From: Sphingobacteriales bacterium
GTDB taxonomy: Bacteria; Bacteroidota; Bacteroidia; Chitinophagales; UBA2359
NCBI GenBank assembly: GCA_016700115.1
Contig: CP064999.1
Location: 4,955,501 to 5,019,500, forward strand
DNA length: 64,000 bases
Reading direction: 5' to 3'
Shown here: one piece after another, positions 35,037-46,100 of the stretch
How the letters are laid out: each line of letters opens with the position of its first letter
Position numbering within the stretch: position 1 is the first letter of the stretch
The notes under the pieces: model-generated
The model's database searches: none
Seen by the model: the letters and a program-made list of their open reading frames with translations, nothing else
Told to the model about the DNA's origin: nothing
Program-made: the position numbers and the translations under genes

Positions 35037-37478
35037 ATGAATTTTCAACAATTGCTAAAACCTGCTTTACCTCATCTTATCAGTATTATCATTTTGTTAG
35101 TGGTCGTCATCGCAAATTTCAATCCTTTGTTTGATGGTAAAATCATCCAACAATCAGATGTTATTCAATGGAAAGGAATGTCGAAAGAGATACGTGAGTA
35201 CCGTGAAAAAACCGGAAAGGAAGCCCTTTGGACAAATGCCATGTTTAGTGGTATGCCGGCCTATCAGATTTCAATGTGGACTTTGGATAATCTGACCAAT
35301 AGATTGAGAGGAGCAATGCAAAAAGTACTGCCAGAACCTGCTAATCTGATGTTTATCGCCACGCTCAGTGCGTATTTGTTGTTTTGTGTATTGGGGGTGG
35401 GTAGTTGGCTTGCTGTAATTGGAGCACTTGCTTTTGGATTTAGCACCTATAATATTCTAATCATAGATGGGGGGCATATCACAAAGTTTTCGGCAATGGC
35501 CTATATGCCTGCTATTGTTGCGGGAGTTCTGATGGCTTACAGAGGAAAATATCTGACCGGAGCTGCCATTGCAGGTTTAGCAATGGCATTTAATGTGGGT
35601 TCTAACCATTATCAAGTTACTTATTACCTGTTTATGTTACTTGCAATTCACTTTGGCCTTGAACTGTATCAGGCTATCCGGCAAAAAACCCTCTCAAACT
35701 TTGCCAAAGCATCCGGCATATTAGGTATTGTATTTGTTTTGGCTTTTGCTTCAGATGCCACCCGTATCTGGACAACTTACGAATATTCTAAAGAAACTAT
35801 GAGAGGCGGTTCCCCATTGGAAGAAGGCAGCACAGGGTTGAATAAAGATTATGCACTGGAATGGAGCTATGGCAAATTGGAAACTATGACTTTGTTAGTT
35901 CCCAAATTCTTTGGGGGTGCTTCGAGTCAGGTAATTTCCAAGGATTCTGAAACCATGCAGATTTTTAAACAAAGAGGCATCAGATCGGAAGAAGCACCTA
36001 CCTATTGGGGAGATCAGCCTTTTACCGGCGGACCTGTTTATTTAGGGGCCATAGTCTGCTTTTTATTTTTATTGGGTGCTTTTTTGGTAAAAGGATCGCT
36101 AAGAACCTGGCTGATAGCCGGAACCATTTTCTCAATTTTATTGAGCTGGGGCAGGAACTTCACCCCTTTGACCGACTTGTTTTTTCATTACTTTCCGATG
36201 TATAATAAATTCCGGGTGGTGAGTATGATGTTAATAGTGGCACAATTAACAGTGCCAATGTTAGGGATACTTGGATTACATAAAATACTCTCTAAAGAAT
36301 CGGGTAAAGAAGAAGTTTTGAGAGCACTAAAAATAAGTGTCAGTGTATTAGGCGGTATTCTTTTGTTCTTTACACTGTTTGGCAGCGCTTTATTCGATTT
36401 TATCGGTCCAAGAGACGACAGTTATCCCGAAGCCTTGCAATCTGCGCTTCAAAACGACCGAATTTCAATGATGCGCATGGATTGTATCAGGTCTTTATTT
36501 TTAATTTTGATTTCGGCAGCATTAATATGGGTGTTTTTAAAAGAAAAAATTAATGCTATTCCGGTCTATTGCATCATTGGAATTTTAGTTTTGGGCGATT
36601 TATGGATGATTAACCGAGACTATCTAAAAGAAAATGATTATATCCGCGAAAGAGAATTAGAACAATTTTTGGCACCTTCTGAAGCCGACAAAGTTATTTT
36701 AGCCGATAAAGACCCCAATTTCAGAGTGTTTAATGCCACACAATCTCCCTCTTTAGACGGACTTACTTCCTATTATCATAAATCGGTCGGTGGATATCAT
36801 GGAGCAAAACTTAGCCGCTATGAGGATTTGATTAACCATCAAATAGCCAACAACAATGTAAATGTGTTGAACATGCTAAACACCCGTTATCTGATTGGTG
36901 AAGACAATAAAACCAAAAAACCTTTTGCCCAAATGAACCCCGCTGCCCTTGGTAACTCATGGTTTGTTGATGAAGTCGTAGAAGTATCGGGAGCACAAGC
37001 TGAAATGGACTCACTTACTAATTTCAACCCCCGCAAAACTGCAATAGTTGATAAAACTCTTTTTGGAAATTACTTCGAAAATGTAACTATCGAAAAAAAC
37101 ATTTTGGATACCATTAAACTCATCGAATACCAACCCAACTACCTCAAATACAGCAGCAAAACAAGTGTGCCAACCTCTTTAGCTGTTTTTTCTGAGATTT
37201 ATTATAATGATGGAAAAGGGTGGAAAGCATATATTGACGGCAATGAAACGCCTCATGCAAGAGTGAACTATGTGCTAAGAGCACTTAAAATACCTCAGGG
37301 AGAACATATCGTAGAGTTTAAGTTCGAACCCCATTCTTATTTTTCCGGAAACAAAATCAGTTTGGCTGCTTCTTCCATATTGCTTTTATTTGTTGCGGCT
37401 GCCTTAATCTTGCCATGGCTACCCCATAAAAGGGCAAAAGAAACAACTGATGAAAATAAAGAAGAAATGACTGCCTGA
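35037..37478 (+). CDS. YfhO-family integral membrane protein
   Basis: 813 residues with about 12-13 hydrophobic helices, the last one near the C-terminus (ISLAASSILLLFVAAALIL). NPLFDGKIIQQSDVIQWKGMSKE followed by FSGMPAYQISMW in the first loop, FGFSTYNILIIDGGHITKFSAMAYMPA, and a C-terminal periplasmic domain with NYVLRALKIPQGEHIVEFKFEP are typical of the YfhO family. Its members are GT-C-like proteins that glycosylate lipoteichoic acid in Firmicutes; in Bacteroidota they probably modify a cell-surface glycan or lipid. The first periplasmic loop, with acidic residues, would be the catalytic side. The neighbouring RmlD gene also points to surface polysaccharide. Confidence 0.85.
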   Translation: MNFQQLLKPALPHLISIIILLVVVIANFNPLFDGKIIQQSDVIQWKGMSKEIREYREKTGKEALWTNAMFSGMPAYQISMWTLDNLTNRLRGAMQKVLPEPANLMFIATLSAYLLFCVLGVGSWLAVIGALAFGFSTYNILIIDGGHITKFSAMAYMPAIVAGVLMAYRGKYLTGAAIAGLAMAFNVGSNHYQVTYYLFMLLAIHFGLELYQAIRQKTLSNFAKASGILGIVFVLAFASDATRIWTTYEYSKETMRGGSPLEEGSTGLNKDYALEWSYGKLETMTLLVPKFFGGASSQVISKDSETMQIFKQRGIRSEEAPTYWGDQPFTGGPVYLGAIVCFLFLLGAFLVKGSLRTWLIAGTIFSILLSWGRNFTPLTDLFFHYFPMYNKFRVVSMMLIVAQLTVPMLGILGLHKILSKESGKEEVLRALKISVSVLGGILLFFTLFGSALFDFIGPRDDSYPEALQSALQNDRISMMRMDCIRSLFLILISAALIWVFLKEKINAIPVYCIIGILVLGDLWMINRDYLKENDYIRERELEQFLAPSEADKVILADKDPNFRVFNATQSPSLDGLTSYYHKSVGGYHGAKLSRYEDLINHQIANNNVNVLNMLNTRYLIGEDNKTKKPFAQMNPAALGNSWFVDEVVEVSGAQAEMDSLTNFNPRKTAIVDKTLFGNYFENVTIEKNILDTIKLIEYQPNYLKYSSKTSVPTSLAVFSEIYYNDGKGWKAYIDGNETPHARVNYVLRALKIPQGEHIVEFKFEPHSYFSGNKISLAASSILLLFVAAALILPWLPHKRAKETTDENKEEMTA

Positions 37479-37574
37479 AAAAAGGATTGATCATAGCTTA
37501 CCGGTCAGAATTCGGATGGCTGAGGCTAAGAGGTAATAATAACAATTGTGTATGGATGCCCAAAAAGTTATTAC

Positions 37575-38453
37575 CTATTCCTGCAGCAGATTCAGGCATT
37601 TATTCAGGCTGTCTCTCCAATAAGGGATATGCAATCCCAGTTCAGTGCAGATTTTTGATGTATCTAAAACACTGTAAGCAGGTCTTTGAGCTAAAGAAGG
37701 ATATTGATGGCTTAAAATGGGCTTCACTTCGCAGGGCATTCCAGAAAGACTCATGGTTTCAACTGCGAGATCAAACCAGGAAGCTATCCCTGTATTTGAA
37801 AAATGGTATAAGTTGCCGGTTTCCGGCAGATCTCTTTGGTTTATAATGTGCAAAATTACCTCTGCCAGATCGGGTGCATAAGTAGGCGAGCCTATTTGGT
37901 CATAAACCACCTGAATACTACTGCGTTCTTTTCCTAAGCGCAACATGGTTTTTACAAAATTATGCCCAAATGGAGAATAAAGCCAGGAAGTGCGGATAAT
38001 GATTGTTTTGGCATGGTAGAGCAAGGTTAATTGCTCTCCCATATTTTTACTTTGGCCATAAACTCCCAAAGGATTGGTTGTATCAAGCTCATCATAAGGC
38101 AGGTTTTGTTTTCCATCAAACACAAAATCCGTTGAAATCTGAATGAGCAAAGCATTGGTTAAGGCACAAGCCTTTGCTAAGTTGCCGGCTCCGGACGCAT
38201 TGATTTCAAATGCTTTTTCACTTTCTTGTTCAGCCTTATCCACCTGAGTATATGCCGCACAATTAATCACTATATCCGGACAATATGTTTCGAATACATC
38301 GCTCACTTCCTGAATATTGCAGATATTAAGTTTATTGATATCCAAAAAAATAAATCGGAGGGACAATTCAGGTTTACCCAAAACCAATGTTTGTAAAGAA
38401 TGTCCTAATTGCCCGTTTGAACCGGTTACTAAAACGGTATTTTGATAACTCAT
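37575..38453 (-). CDS. rfbD: dTDP-4-dehydrorhamnose reductase
   Basis: 292 residues. NAD(P)-binding TGSNGQLGHSLQ (about 11-22), INCAAYTQVDKAEQE, STDFVFDGKQNLPYDE, the catalytic YGQSK (Tyr-x-x-x-Lys) and RTSWLYSPFGHNFVKTML are the full RmlD signature. It makes the last step of dTDP-L-rhamnose synthesis. The other rml genes are not in this window. It overlaps the RluA-family gene by 4 bp (ATGA), so the two are translationally coupled. The open frame on the plus strand at 37487-37846 is antisense to it and is rejected. Confidence 0.9.
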   Translation of the reverse strand: MSYQNTVLVTGSNGQLGHSLQTLVLGKPELSLRFIFLDINKLNICNIQEVSDVFETYCPDIVINCAAYTQVDKAEQESEKAFEINASGAGNLAKACALTNALLIQISTDFVFDGKQNLPYDELDTTNPLGVYGQSKNMGEQLTLLYHAKTIIIRTSWLYSPFGHNFVKTMLRLGKERSSIQVVYDQIGSPTYAPDLAEVILHIINQRDLPETGNLYHFSNTGIASWFDLAVETMSLSGMPCEVKPILSHQYPSLAQRPAYSVLDTSKICTELGLHIPYWRDSLNKCLNLLQE

Positions 38454-39139
38454 GATGCCTGAACTAAAGATTCAAAAATTTGCCATAAAGGTTCATTAGG
38501 TACCGGAGCGGTAATAGTTAATTCTGTTTTCAAAGTTGGATGTATCAAAGTAATACTTCTTGCATGAAGATGAATGGAGCTGTCGTTGTTAGGTCGGTCA
38601 AAACCATATTTCAAATCGCCTTTTATAGAGCAGCCTATGGCAGCCAATTGAACTCTTATCTGATGATGTCGTCCGGTTACTGGCTTTACTTCCAATAAAG
38701 CATAGGATTGACTCTGACCAACGAGCCGATAATACATTTCTGCTTTTTTAGCATTGTGTTTTTCAGAGTTAAAAGCCCTGGATTTATTAGTACCCTGATC
38801 TTTAATAAGGTAATGCAACAAATTGCCTTCTGCAGGAACAGGTAAGTTTTTTACGACTGCCCAATAAGTTTTACGGATAGCTCTGATTTTAAATTGCTCG
38901 TTCAGTCTTGTCAATGCCTTACCGGTTTTAGCAAACAATACAACTCCGGATACAGGACGGTCAATACGGTGAATAACTCCGGTAAATACATTTCCGGGTT
39001 TGCCGTATCTTTCCTTTAAATAGGATTTTACCATATCTGCCAGACAAACGTCGCCGGTCTCATCTCCTTGTACTAAAACCCCGGCAGGTTTGTTGATGGC
39101 AATCAAATGGTTGTCTTCAAATAAAATTTCAATATTCAC
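38450..39139 (-). CDS. RluA-family pseudouridine synthase
   Basis: 229 residues. IEILFEDNHLIAINKPAGVLVQGDE at the N-terminus, the catalytic Asp in VIHRIDRPVSGVVLFAKT (about 57-74), and GRHHQIRVQLAAIGCSIKGDLKYG near the C-terminus are family hallmarks. There is no N-terminal S4 domain, so it resembles RluA/TruC-type enzymes that modify rRNA or tRNA; which uridine is modified cannot be told. It overlaps the rfbD gene by 4 bp. Confidence 0.88.
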   Translation of the reverse strand: MNIEILFEDNHLIAINKPAGVLVQGDETGDVCLADMVKSYLKERYGKPGNVFTGVIHRIDRPVSGVVLFAKTGKALTRLNEQFKIRAIRKTYWAVVKNLPVPAEGNLLHYLIKDQGTNKSRAFNSEKHNAKKAEMYYRLVGQSQSYALLEVKPVTGRHHQIRVQLAAIGCSIKGDLKYGFDRPNNDSSIHLHARSITLIHPTLKTELTITAPVPNEPLWQIFESLVQAS

Positions 39140-39292
39140 AATTATTAACCACTAAAACTTTTTGAATAGACTTGTTGTAACCTAATTTGCAGATTTCGCC
39201 TATTATCAAATTCATTGGCACAATGTACGGTAAAAAGTCTATCTTTATACGAAATTTTGACATTTTGTTTGATCATGTTTAATTGTACAATC

Positions 39293-41446
39293 ATGAAAAA
39301 GATTCTACTTCTTTTAACCCTTACCTATTTTGGTTCTTCGCTTTACGCGCAAAATTTAAGACGATGCAGTACCATGGAATCTCATGCTGCTTTGTTGGAA
39401 AATCATCCTGAAATGGAACAGGAAATCTTGAAAATTGAAGACTTTACCCAAAAATGTATTGAAAAAGATGCCTTACCCAAGCAAGGCCAAGTTGTTATCA
39501 CCATCCCAGTTGTGGTACATGTTGTTCATACTATTTCCAATCCGGTTTCAAATATCAGCGAAGCACAAATTCAAAGTCAGATTGACGTTTTGAATGAAGA
39601 TTTCAGACGATTAAATGCCGATGCTTCTCTGACTCCTGCTGAATTTTTACCGGTAGCTGCCGATACAGAAATTGAATTTTGTTTGGCGCAAAGAGATCCC
39701 AACAATCTGCCTTCTACCGGCATTGTACGAACACCAACCGTAAAAACATCATTTTCGACAAGTGCCAATGATGTTAAAAGCCCTGCTACAGGTGGTGCTT
39801 CCGGTTGGAATAGTTCTAAATATCTGAATATTTGGGTATGTAATAATATTGATGGGGGAGAAACATTAGGATATGCTCAGTTTCCGGGTGGATCAGCAAC
39901 AACAGACGGAGTAGTGATTGCTTACCAGTTTTTTGGCCGAGTTGGCGCGGTTGTATCCCCATTCAACAAAGGGAGGACTGCTACCCATGAAGTTGGCCAT
40001 TGGTTAAATCTATTTCATATCTGGGGAGATGATTTTGGAAGCTGTTCTCAGGACGATGCAGTGTCTGACACTCCTCGTTCAGCCGATGCATGGTATGGGT
40101 GCCCTCCAGTCAATTCAAATTCCTGTGTTGACTCGCCGGTAAACTTTAACGATATGTTCCAAAATTATATGGATTACACCGATGATGCTTGCATGAATAT
40201 CTATACATTAGGTCAAAAACAAAGAATGCAGGCTTTATTTATGCCCGGAGGAGCCAGATTTTCAATTACATCTTCTGAGGGTTGTTTGCCTGTGGAACAG
40301 GGTTTGAATGATGCTGTACTCACATCTTTGGTTTCACCAACAGGTACCGGTAATTGTACGACAGTATCTCCTGTTATTAACGTACAGAATTACGGCACTG
40401 CTGATTTGTTTTATTTTATTGTTGAATACGGTTTTCCAACAGGACCTGTTCATACTTATGAATGGACAGGTTTGATACCTACCATTCAATCTGCCGAAAT
40501 TACCCTACCCGCAATTACAACCATAACTACCGGAATTATTCAAACCATAAACATAAATATCACTCAGCCAAATGGCCAGACAGATTATAGTCCGGACGAT
40601 AATTCAGGGGTCTATTCATTTGCAGTAATTTCTTCCGGTGCGCAAACCCCTGCAAGCGAAGATTTTGAAGCCGGCACCAACTTCAATTCATGGTCAAACA
40701 ACAATCCTGACGGGTTGATGGGTTTTGCCTTAAACAATTCAGTGGGTTCATCAAGTTCAGCTTCGGTTTATATGAACAATTTCATTTACAACGCACCCGG
40801 AGCAAACGATGAGATCAGTACCCCATATTTTGATTTAAGTGACATTAGTGATCCCTATTTATATTTTGATGTGGCTTATGCTCTTAAAACTGCCGGTGAT
40901 GCTTCTGATGTTTTACAGGTTTTAATCTCAACAGATTGCGGCGAAACTTTTACAAATATCTATACCAAGGCAGGTGATAACCTGGTTACTGCTCCGCCTG
41001 TTTCAAGTTCTTTTGTTCCAAATCAAGGACAATGGCGTACTGAGTACATTGAACTTCTGCCCTATCAAGCTTTTCGCAACGTAATTATAAGATTCAAACA
41101 GATCCGCGGTGCCGGCAACAATCTTTACATAGATAATTTCTTAATCAGAGATGGAGTAGTCGGCATTGAAGAGATGGCGGTAAAAAATGAATCTCAACTG
41201 CTGATTTACCCCAACCCGGCTTCTTCTGAAGCATTATTGGTTTTCCAGGCAGAACATGCTGGATCAGCGGTCATTTCGATGACTGATTTAAGCGGTAAAA
41301 CACTGCTTGTTCAAGAAACCAACCTTATTACAGGGTTCAATCAATTGTCTCTTAATGTTCAAGATTTCGCCGAAGGAATTTACTTGATTCATCTTGTTCA
41401 GGAAAATCAGCTAACTGCTACTCAAAAACTGGCAATAATGCGTTAA
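39293..41446 (+). CDS. M43-family metalloprotease with T9SS type A sorting domain
   Basis: 717 residues from ATG 39293, chosen since MKKILLLLTLTYFGSSLYAQ is a signal peptide; an upstream ATG at 39215 adds 26 residues in front. The zinc site HEVGHWLNLFH (HExxHxxxxxH), with a downstream Met-turn candidate in NYMDYTDDACMN, identifies a pappalysin-like M43 peptidase. A MAM/jelly-roll-like region follows (EDFEAGTNFNSW to YIDNFLIRDG). The C-terminal about 75 residues (IYPNPASSEALLVF, DLSGKTLL, GIYLIHLVQENQ) form a type A sorting domain, so the protease is expected to leave the cell via T9SS. A strong terminator follows. Confidence 0.9.
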   Translation: MKKILLLLTLTYFGSSLYAQNLRRCSTMESHAALLENHPEMEQEILKIEDFTQKCIEKDALPKQGQVVITIPVVVHVVHTISNPVSNISEAQIQSQIDVLNEDFRRLNADASLTPAEFLPVAADTEIEFCLAQRDPNNLPSTGIVRTPTVKTSFSTSANDVKSPATGGASGWNSSKYLNIWVCNNIDGGETLGYAQFPGGSATTDGVVIAYQFFGRVGAVVSPFNKGRTATHEVGHWLNLFHIWGDDFGSCSQDDAVSDTPRSADAWYGCPPVNSNSCVDSPVNFNDMFQNYMDYTDDACMNIYTLGQKQRMQALFMPGGARFSITSSEGCLPVEQGLNDAVLTSLVSPTGTGNCTTVSPVINVQNYGTADLFYFIVEYGFPTGPVHTYEWTGLIPTIQSAEITLPAITTITTGIIQTININITQPNGQTDYSPDDNSGVYSFAVISSGAQTPASEDFEAGTNFNSWSNNNPDGLMGFALNNSVGSSSSASVYMNNFIYNAPGANDEISTPYFDLSDISDPYLYFDVAYALKTAGDASDVLQVLISTDCGETFTNIYTKAGDNLVTAPPVSSSFVPNQGQWRTEYIELLPYQAFRNVIIRFKQIRGAGNNLYIDNFLIRDGVVGIEEMAVKNESQLLIYPNPASSEALLVFQAEHAGSAVISMTDLSGKTLLVQETNLITGFNQLSLNVQDFAEGIYLIHLVQENQLTATQKLAIMR

Positions 41447-41466
41447 GTCTGACTTTTTCGATATAC

Positions 41467-41506
41467 AAAAAACCGCTTCCTGTTCCGGGAAGCGGTTTTT
41501 TACTTT
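41467..41506 (+). terminator. Rho-independent terminator after the M43 protease gene
   Basis: AAAACCGCTTCC, an 8-nt loop region and GGAAGCGGTTTTTT give a stem of about 10 bp followed by T. A-runs on the other side make it usable in both directions, so it may also end the converging fmt transcript, whose stop codon is at 41517. Confidence 0.8.
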
Positions 41507-41516
41507 TTAACCTGTG

Positions 41517-42467
41517 TTAAATCGTTTGTTGATTTCCAAATATTAGTTGCTGTTGGAACAAACTTCCATATCCCCTTAAAAAATCTTTGACCGGCAAACG
41601 CTTTTTCCCGGCCGGTTGAAGATCGGATATTTCGATAAAAAAGTCTGAAGTAGCAACCCTTAAAAAGTTTTTTTGGTCGGTTTGAACACTACCGGCAGGA
41701 TGAGATGAAGAGTTGATATTGGTTAACCGGGTATTGAAAATTTTATAAGTCTGATTATTTAGAAGAGTAAAAGCAGTTGGATAAGGGCTTAACCCCCTTA
41801 CAAGATTATGGATATTAAGTGAAGATTGTTCCCAGTTAATCATGCATGTTTCGGTAAAAATTTTTGGGGCAAGCGGAAACTTGCCTTCAGGCTGTCTGAT
41901 TTTGGGATAAATACCTGATTCAATACCTTGAACGGTTTTGAGCAATAATTGAGCACCAGCCATTTTGAGCTTGTCGTGCAATTCTCCGGCAGTTTCTTCA
42001 TTTTCTATTTTTACTTTATCCTGAAAAATGATATTCCCGGCATCAATTTCTTGCTCAATAAAAAAAGTTGTAACACCGGTTTCTTTTTCCCCATTTATAA
42101 TAGCCCAATTGATAGGTGCAGCTCCTTTATAATTTGGTAAAAGAGAGGCATGAACATTGATACAACCCAAAGGCGGCAGAGTAAAAACGGCTGCCGGCAA
42201 CATTCTGAATGCAACTACTACTTGTAAATCCGCTTTCAAAGCAGACAACTCTGAAAGGAAATTTTCATTACGAAGCTTTTCTGGTTGTAGCAATTTCAAA
42301 TCATTCTCCAAGGCAAACTTCTTTACAGCAGATTGAGAAAGATGCTGACCTCTGCCAGCAGGTTTGTCAGGAGCTGTTACAACCCCTACAATTTCATAGC
42401 CTGAACTGAATAAAATATCTAAAGAGGGCACGGCAAATTCCGGTGTGCCCATAAAAACTATTTTCAT
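41517..42467 (-). CDS. fmt: Methionyl-tRNA formyltransferase
   Basis: 316 residues from the ATG at 42467; the longer frame to 42521 adds a stretch unlike the family. KIVFMGTPEFAVPSLDIL at the start, VTAPDKPAGRGQHLSQSAVKKFA, VVAFRMLP, CINVHASLLPNYKGAAPINWAIINGEKETGVT (holding the catalytic Asn/His region) and ETGVTTFFIEQEIDAGNI are diagnostic. The C-terminal OB-like domain is complete. It formylates Met-tRNA(i) for translation start. It lies downstream of a terminator that closes the msrB gene. Confidence 0.93.
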   Translation of the reverse strand: MKIVFMGTPEFAVPSLDILFSSGYEIVGVVTAPDKPAGRGQHLSQSAVKKFALENDLKLLQPEKLRNENFLSELSALKADLQVVVAFRMLPAAVFTLPPLGCINVHASLLPNYKGAAPINWAIINGEKETGVTTFFIEQEIDAGNIIFQDKVKIENEETAGELHDKLKMAGAQLLLKTVQGIESGIYPKIRQPEGKFPLAPKIFTETCMINWEQSSLNIHNLVRGLSPYPTAFTLLNNQTYKIFNTRLTNINSSSHPAGSVQTDQKNFLRVATSDFFIEISDLQPAGKKRLPVKDFLRGYGSLFQQQLIFGNQQTI

Positions 42468-42504
42468 TTTAAATATTATTAAAGCGATAAGGTGCAAATC
42501 TAAA

Positions 42505-42537
42505 TAAAAAAAGCGCAACACTCAGTATTGCGCTTTT
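42505..42537 (-). terminator. Rho-independent terminator after msrB
   Basis: A perfect 10-bp stem TTGCGCTTTT/AAAAGCGCAA (42528-42537 with 42509-42518) and a 9-nt loop. On the minus strand it is followed by TTTTATTTA, so it ends the msrB transcript. Confidence 0.75.
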
Positions 42538-42595
42538 ATAGGATAAAATCTTGGCAGCTAATTTATAGAAATCAAATACCCGATTAAAACTCACA

Positions 42596-42991
42596 TTAAT
42601 CCTTATCAAAAATCAATGAAATCGAGTTGATACAGTATCTTAATCCGGTAGGTTCAGGTCCGTCGTCAAAAACATGGCCCAAATGCCCTCCACATTTTTT
42701 GCACATCACCTCAGTTCGAATCATTCCATGGCTATAATCTTCTGCTAAAAGAATATTGTCCTTAGCTAAGGGAGTAAAAAAACTTGGCCAGCCACAACCT
42801 GAATTGTACTTTGAATCAGAATGAAACAAAACATTCCCGCAAGCACCGCATTTGTAAGTACCGCTTTGTTTATTGTCATTATACTCACCGGTAAAAGGGC
42901 GTTCTGTTCCTTTATTCCGTAAAACACGATATTGTTCATCGGTCAGTATTTTGCGCCATTCTTCATCTGGTTTAACAACTTCAAAGTCCAT
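42596..42991 (-). CDS. msrB: Peptide-methionine (R)-S-oxide reductase
   Basis: 131 residues. The MsrB fold is shown by YRVLRNKGTERPFTGEY, the zinc pair CGACGN, FHSDSKYNSGCGWPSFF, the second zinc pair CKKCGGHLGHVFDDGP and the catalytic Cys in RYCINS. It repairs oxidised methionine with thioredoxin as electron donor. No MsrA domain is fused. A terminator follows it. Confidence 0.94.
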   Translation of the reverse strand: MDFEVVKPDEEWRKILTDEQYRVLRNKGTERPFTGEYNDNKQSGTYKCGACGNVLFHSDSKYNSGCGWPSFFTPLAKDNILLAEDYSHGMIRTEVMCKKCGGHLGHVFDDGPEPTGLRYCINSISLIFDKD

Positions 42992-43101
42992 ATTTAAAAC
43001 TGCGTTGATATGGGTGGTTGATCATTTTTTTTTAACAACAAAACAATCTATTGTCACTTAATGAATTTAATAACGAGTCGTCTAAAAATTTACTAATGAT
43101 T

Positions 43102-46100
43102 TTAATCCAATTTAAAAACCCTTTGTTTTAAAATATGTCCATTAGCTAATTCAATAGCCACAAAATAAGTTCCGGGCATTTGATTGCCAATATTGAGCAC
43201 AACTTGGTTTTCACCTTCAATCAGGCTTAGCTCTGAAAGATTAGCCCTTCTCCCTGTTAAATCCGAAATTAAAACCCTGACAATCTGGGCTTTTTCCAAC
43301 GTAATAACGGCATTGACGTTTTCATCGGTAGCTATGTTGTATGGGATATTTAGTTTATTTCCAGAAGCCGGATTTTCAACAATCACTTCGAAACAATAGT
43401 CATCCTCACATTCATTGTTGGTCGAAATAACTAAACATACAGTATAAGTACCTGCTGTTTCATAAGCATGGCTTACCTCTGCGCCTGCAGTGCTGCTTGT
43501 TCCGTCTCCAAAATCCCATTGCCAGCCGGTAATATCGCCGTTAGCTTCAGAAGGATTGCCATTAAACCATGCGTTCAAACCTTCAGTTTCAAAGTTAAAA
43601 TGAGCAGCACAAGCAGGAACTGAAGTTTCTGTTACTACAGTAATTTCTTTACAATAGTCATCAGTACAGCCGTTGCTTGCTGTAATAATCAAACAAACCA
43701 CATAAGTACCTTCTTCAGAATAGGTATGGTTGACTTGAGCTCCGCTTGAACTTCCGGTACCATCACCAAAAGACCACTGCCAATTTGTAATCGTACTATT
43801 TGCAGTAGATGGATTTCCGTTAAAGAATACAGTCAGCTCATCGTTTTCAGAATTGAAATAAGCTTCACAAGCTGGGGCAGTTCCACCAGAAACTGTGATT
43901 ATATGGCAATAATCATCTACACAGCCATTAGAAGTTGTAATGGTCAGGCAAACATTATAAGTACCGGATTCTGTATAGGTATGGTTCACCTGAGCACCAT
44001 CGTCAGAACCACTCTCATCTCCAAAACTCCACAACCAACCCACAATTGTGCCGTTGCCGGCAGAGGGACTTCCGTTAAACCAAGCTGTCAGACCTTCGGT
44101 TTCAAAATTAAAATAAGCCTCACAAACAGGAGTAACAGGGCCGGTAACGGTAATTGTTTGACAGTAATCATCCACACAACCGTTGCCGGTCGTTATAGTC
44201 AGACAAACAGTATAAGTTCCTGCTTCTGAATAAGAGTGATTGACTTGTGCAGAACCCGATGTATTGGTACCATCTCCAAAACTCCATTGCCATCCTGTAA
44301 TATCGCCATTTGCTTCCGAAGGATTGCCGTTAAACCAAGCAGTCAAACCTTCGGTTTCAAAGTTAAAATGAGCTTCACATACCGGTGTAGGTGGACCGGA
44401 AATAGTAACAGTCTGACAAATATCATCCACACATCCATTGCCTGTCGTTATAGTCAGACAAACAGTATAAGTCCCTGCTTCAGAATATGTATGATTAACT
44501 TGTGCCCCATTATCTGAACTTGTACCATCTCCAAAATTCCATACATAACTGATTATGTCGCTATTGGCTTCTGAGGTGTTGCCGTTAAACCAAGCAGTCA
44601 ATCCTTCGGTTTCAAAATTAAAATGTGCAGCACATAATGGCGTTGTACCTCCCATAACTGTAACTGTCTGACAAATATCGTCCACACATCCGTTGCCTGT
44701 CGTAATTGTCAGACAAACGGTGTAAGTCCCTGCTTCAGAATATGTATGATTAACTTGTACACCATCATCTGATCCTGTACCATCTCCAAAATTCCATACA
44801 TAACTGATTATGTCGCTATTGGCTTCTGAGGTGTTGCCGTTAAACCAAGCAGTCAATCCTTCGGTTTCAAAATTAAAATGTGCCGCACATAATGGCGTTG
44901 TACCTCCCATAACTGTAACTGTCTGACAAATATCGTCCACACATCCGTTGCCTGTCGTAATTGTCAGACAAACGGTGTAAGTTCCTGCTTCAGAATATGT
45001 ATGATTAACTTGTACACCATCATCAGATCCTGTACCGTCTCCAAAATTCCATACATAACTGATTATGTCGCTATTGGCTTCTGAGGTGTTGCCGTTAAAC
45101 CAAGCAGTCAATCCTTCGGTTTCAAAATTAAAATGTGCCGCACATAATGGGGTTGTTCCTCCCATGACTGTAACTGTCTGACAAACATCATCAACACATC
45201 CGTTGCCTGTCGTAATTGTCAGACAAACGGTGTAAGTCCCTGCTTCAGAATATGTATGATTAACTTGTACACCGTCATCAGATCCTGTACCATCTCCAAA
45301 ATTCCATACATAACTGATTATGTCGCTATTGGCTTCTGAGGTGTTGCCATTAAACCATGCAGTCAATCCTTCGGTTTCAAAATTAAAATGTGCTGAACAA
45401 AGCGGAGCTGAAGTTCCGGAAACAGTTACTGGGTGGCAATATTCATCAATACAACCATTTGCAGTGGTAATTGTAAGGCAGACATTATAAGTACCGGCTT
45501 CGGTGAAAGTATGGCTATTTTGAGAACCGTCTTCAATACTGGATGAATCACCAAAGTTCCATTGCCAACCAACTATATCACTATTTCCGCTTGACGGATT
45601 ACCATTAAAAAATCCAACTAAACCGGTTGTTTCATAATTAAAAAAAGCTTCACAAACCGGTGTAACACCACCTCCTGAAACTGTAATTGGCGTACAAATA
45701 TCATCTACACATCCATTTCCGGTATATATTGTCAGACAAACAATATAGATACCTGCTTCGGCATAAACATGATTTACCATTGCTCCATTGTCAGAATTTG
45801 TGCCATCGCCAAAGTTCCAGATCCATCCGGTAATGTCTGCATTAGCTTCTGACGGGTTCCCATTAAACCATGCAGTCAATCCTTCGGTTTCAAAATTAAA
45901 ATGTGCGGCACACTCAGGTGAAGAACCGCCAGACACTGTTATGGTATGACAATATTCATCAGAACAACCGCTTTCAGTTGTGATTGTCAAACAAACTGTA
46001 TAAGTTCCTGCAGAGGAATAGGTATGATTAACCTGAGCACCACTATCAGACCCGGTACCATCTCCAAACCCCCAAACCCAACTAACAATTCCTCCTCCAG

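Noticed and set aside
37487..37846. 119-codon open frame on the plus strand
   Set aside because: Antisense to the C-terminal part of the well-supported rfbD gene, with low-complexity composition and no family likeness.
44377..45396. Evenly spaced repeats considered as a CRISPR-like array
   Set aside because: Units of 255 bp without spacers, in frame and encoding PKD domains.
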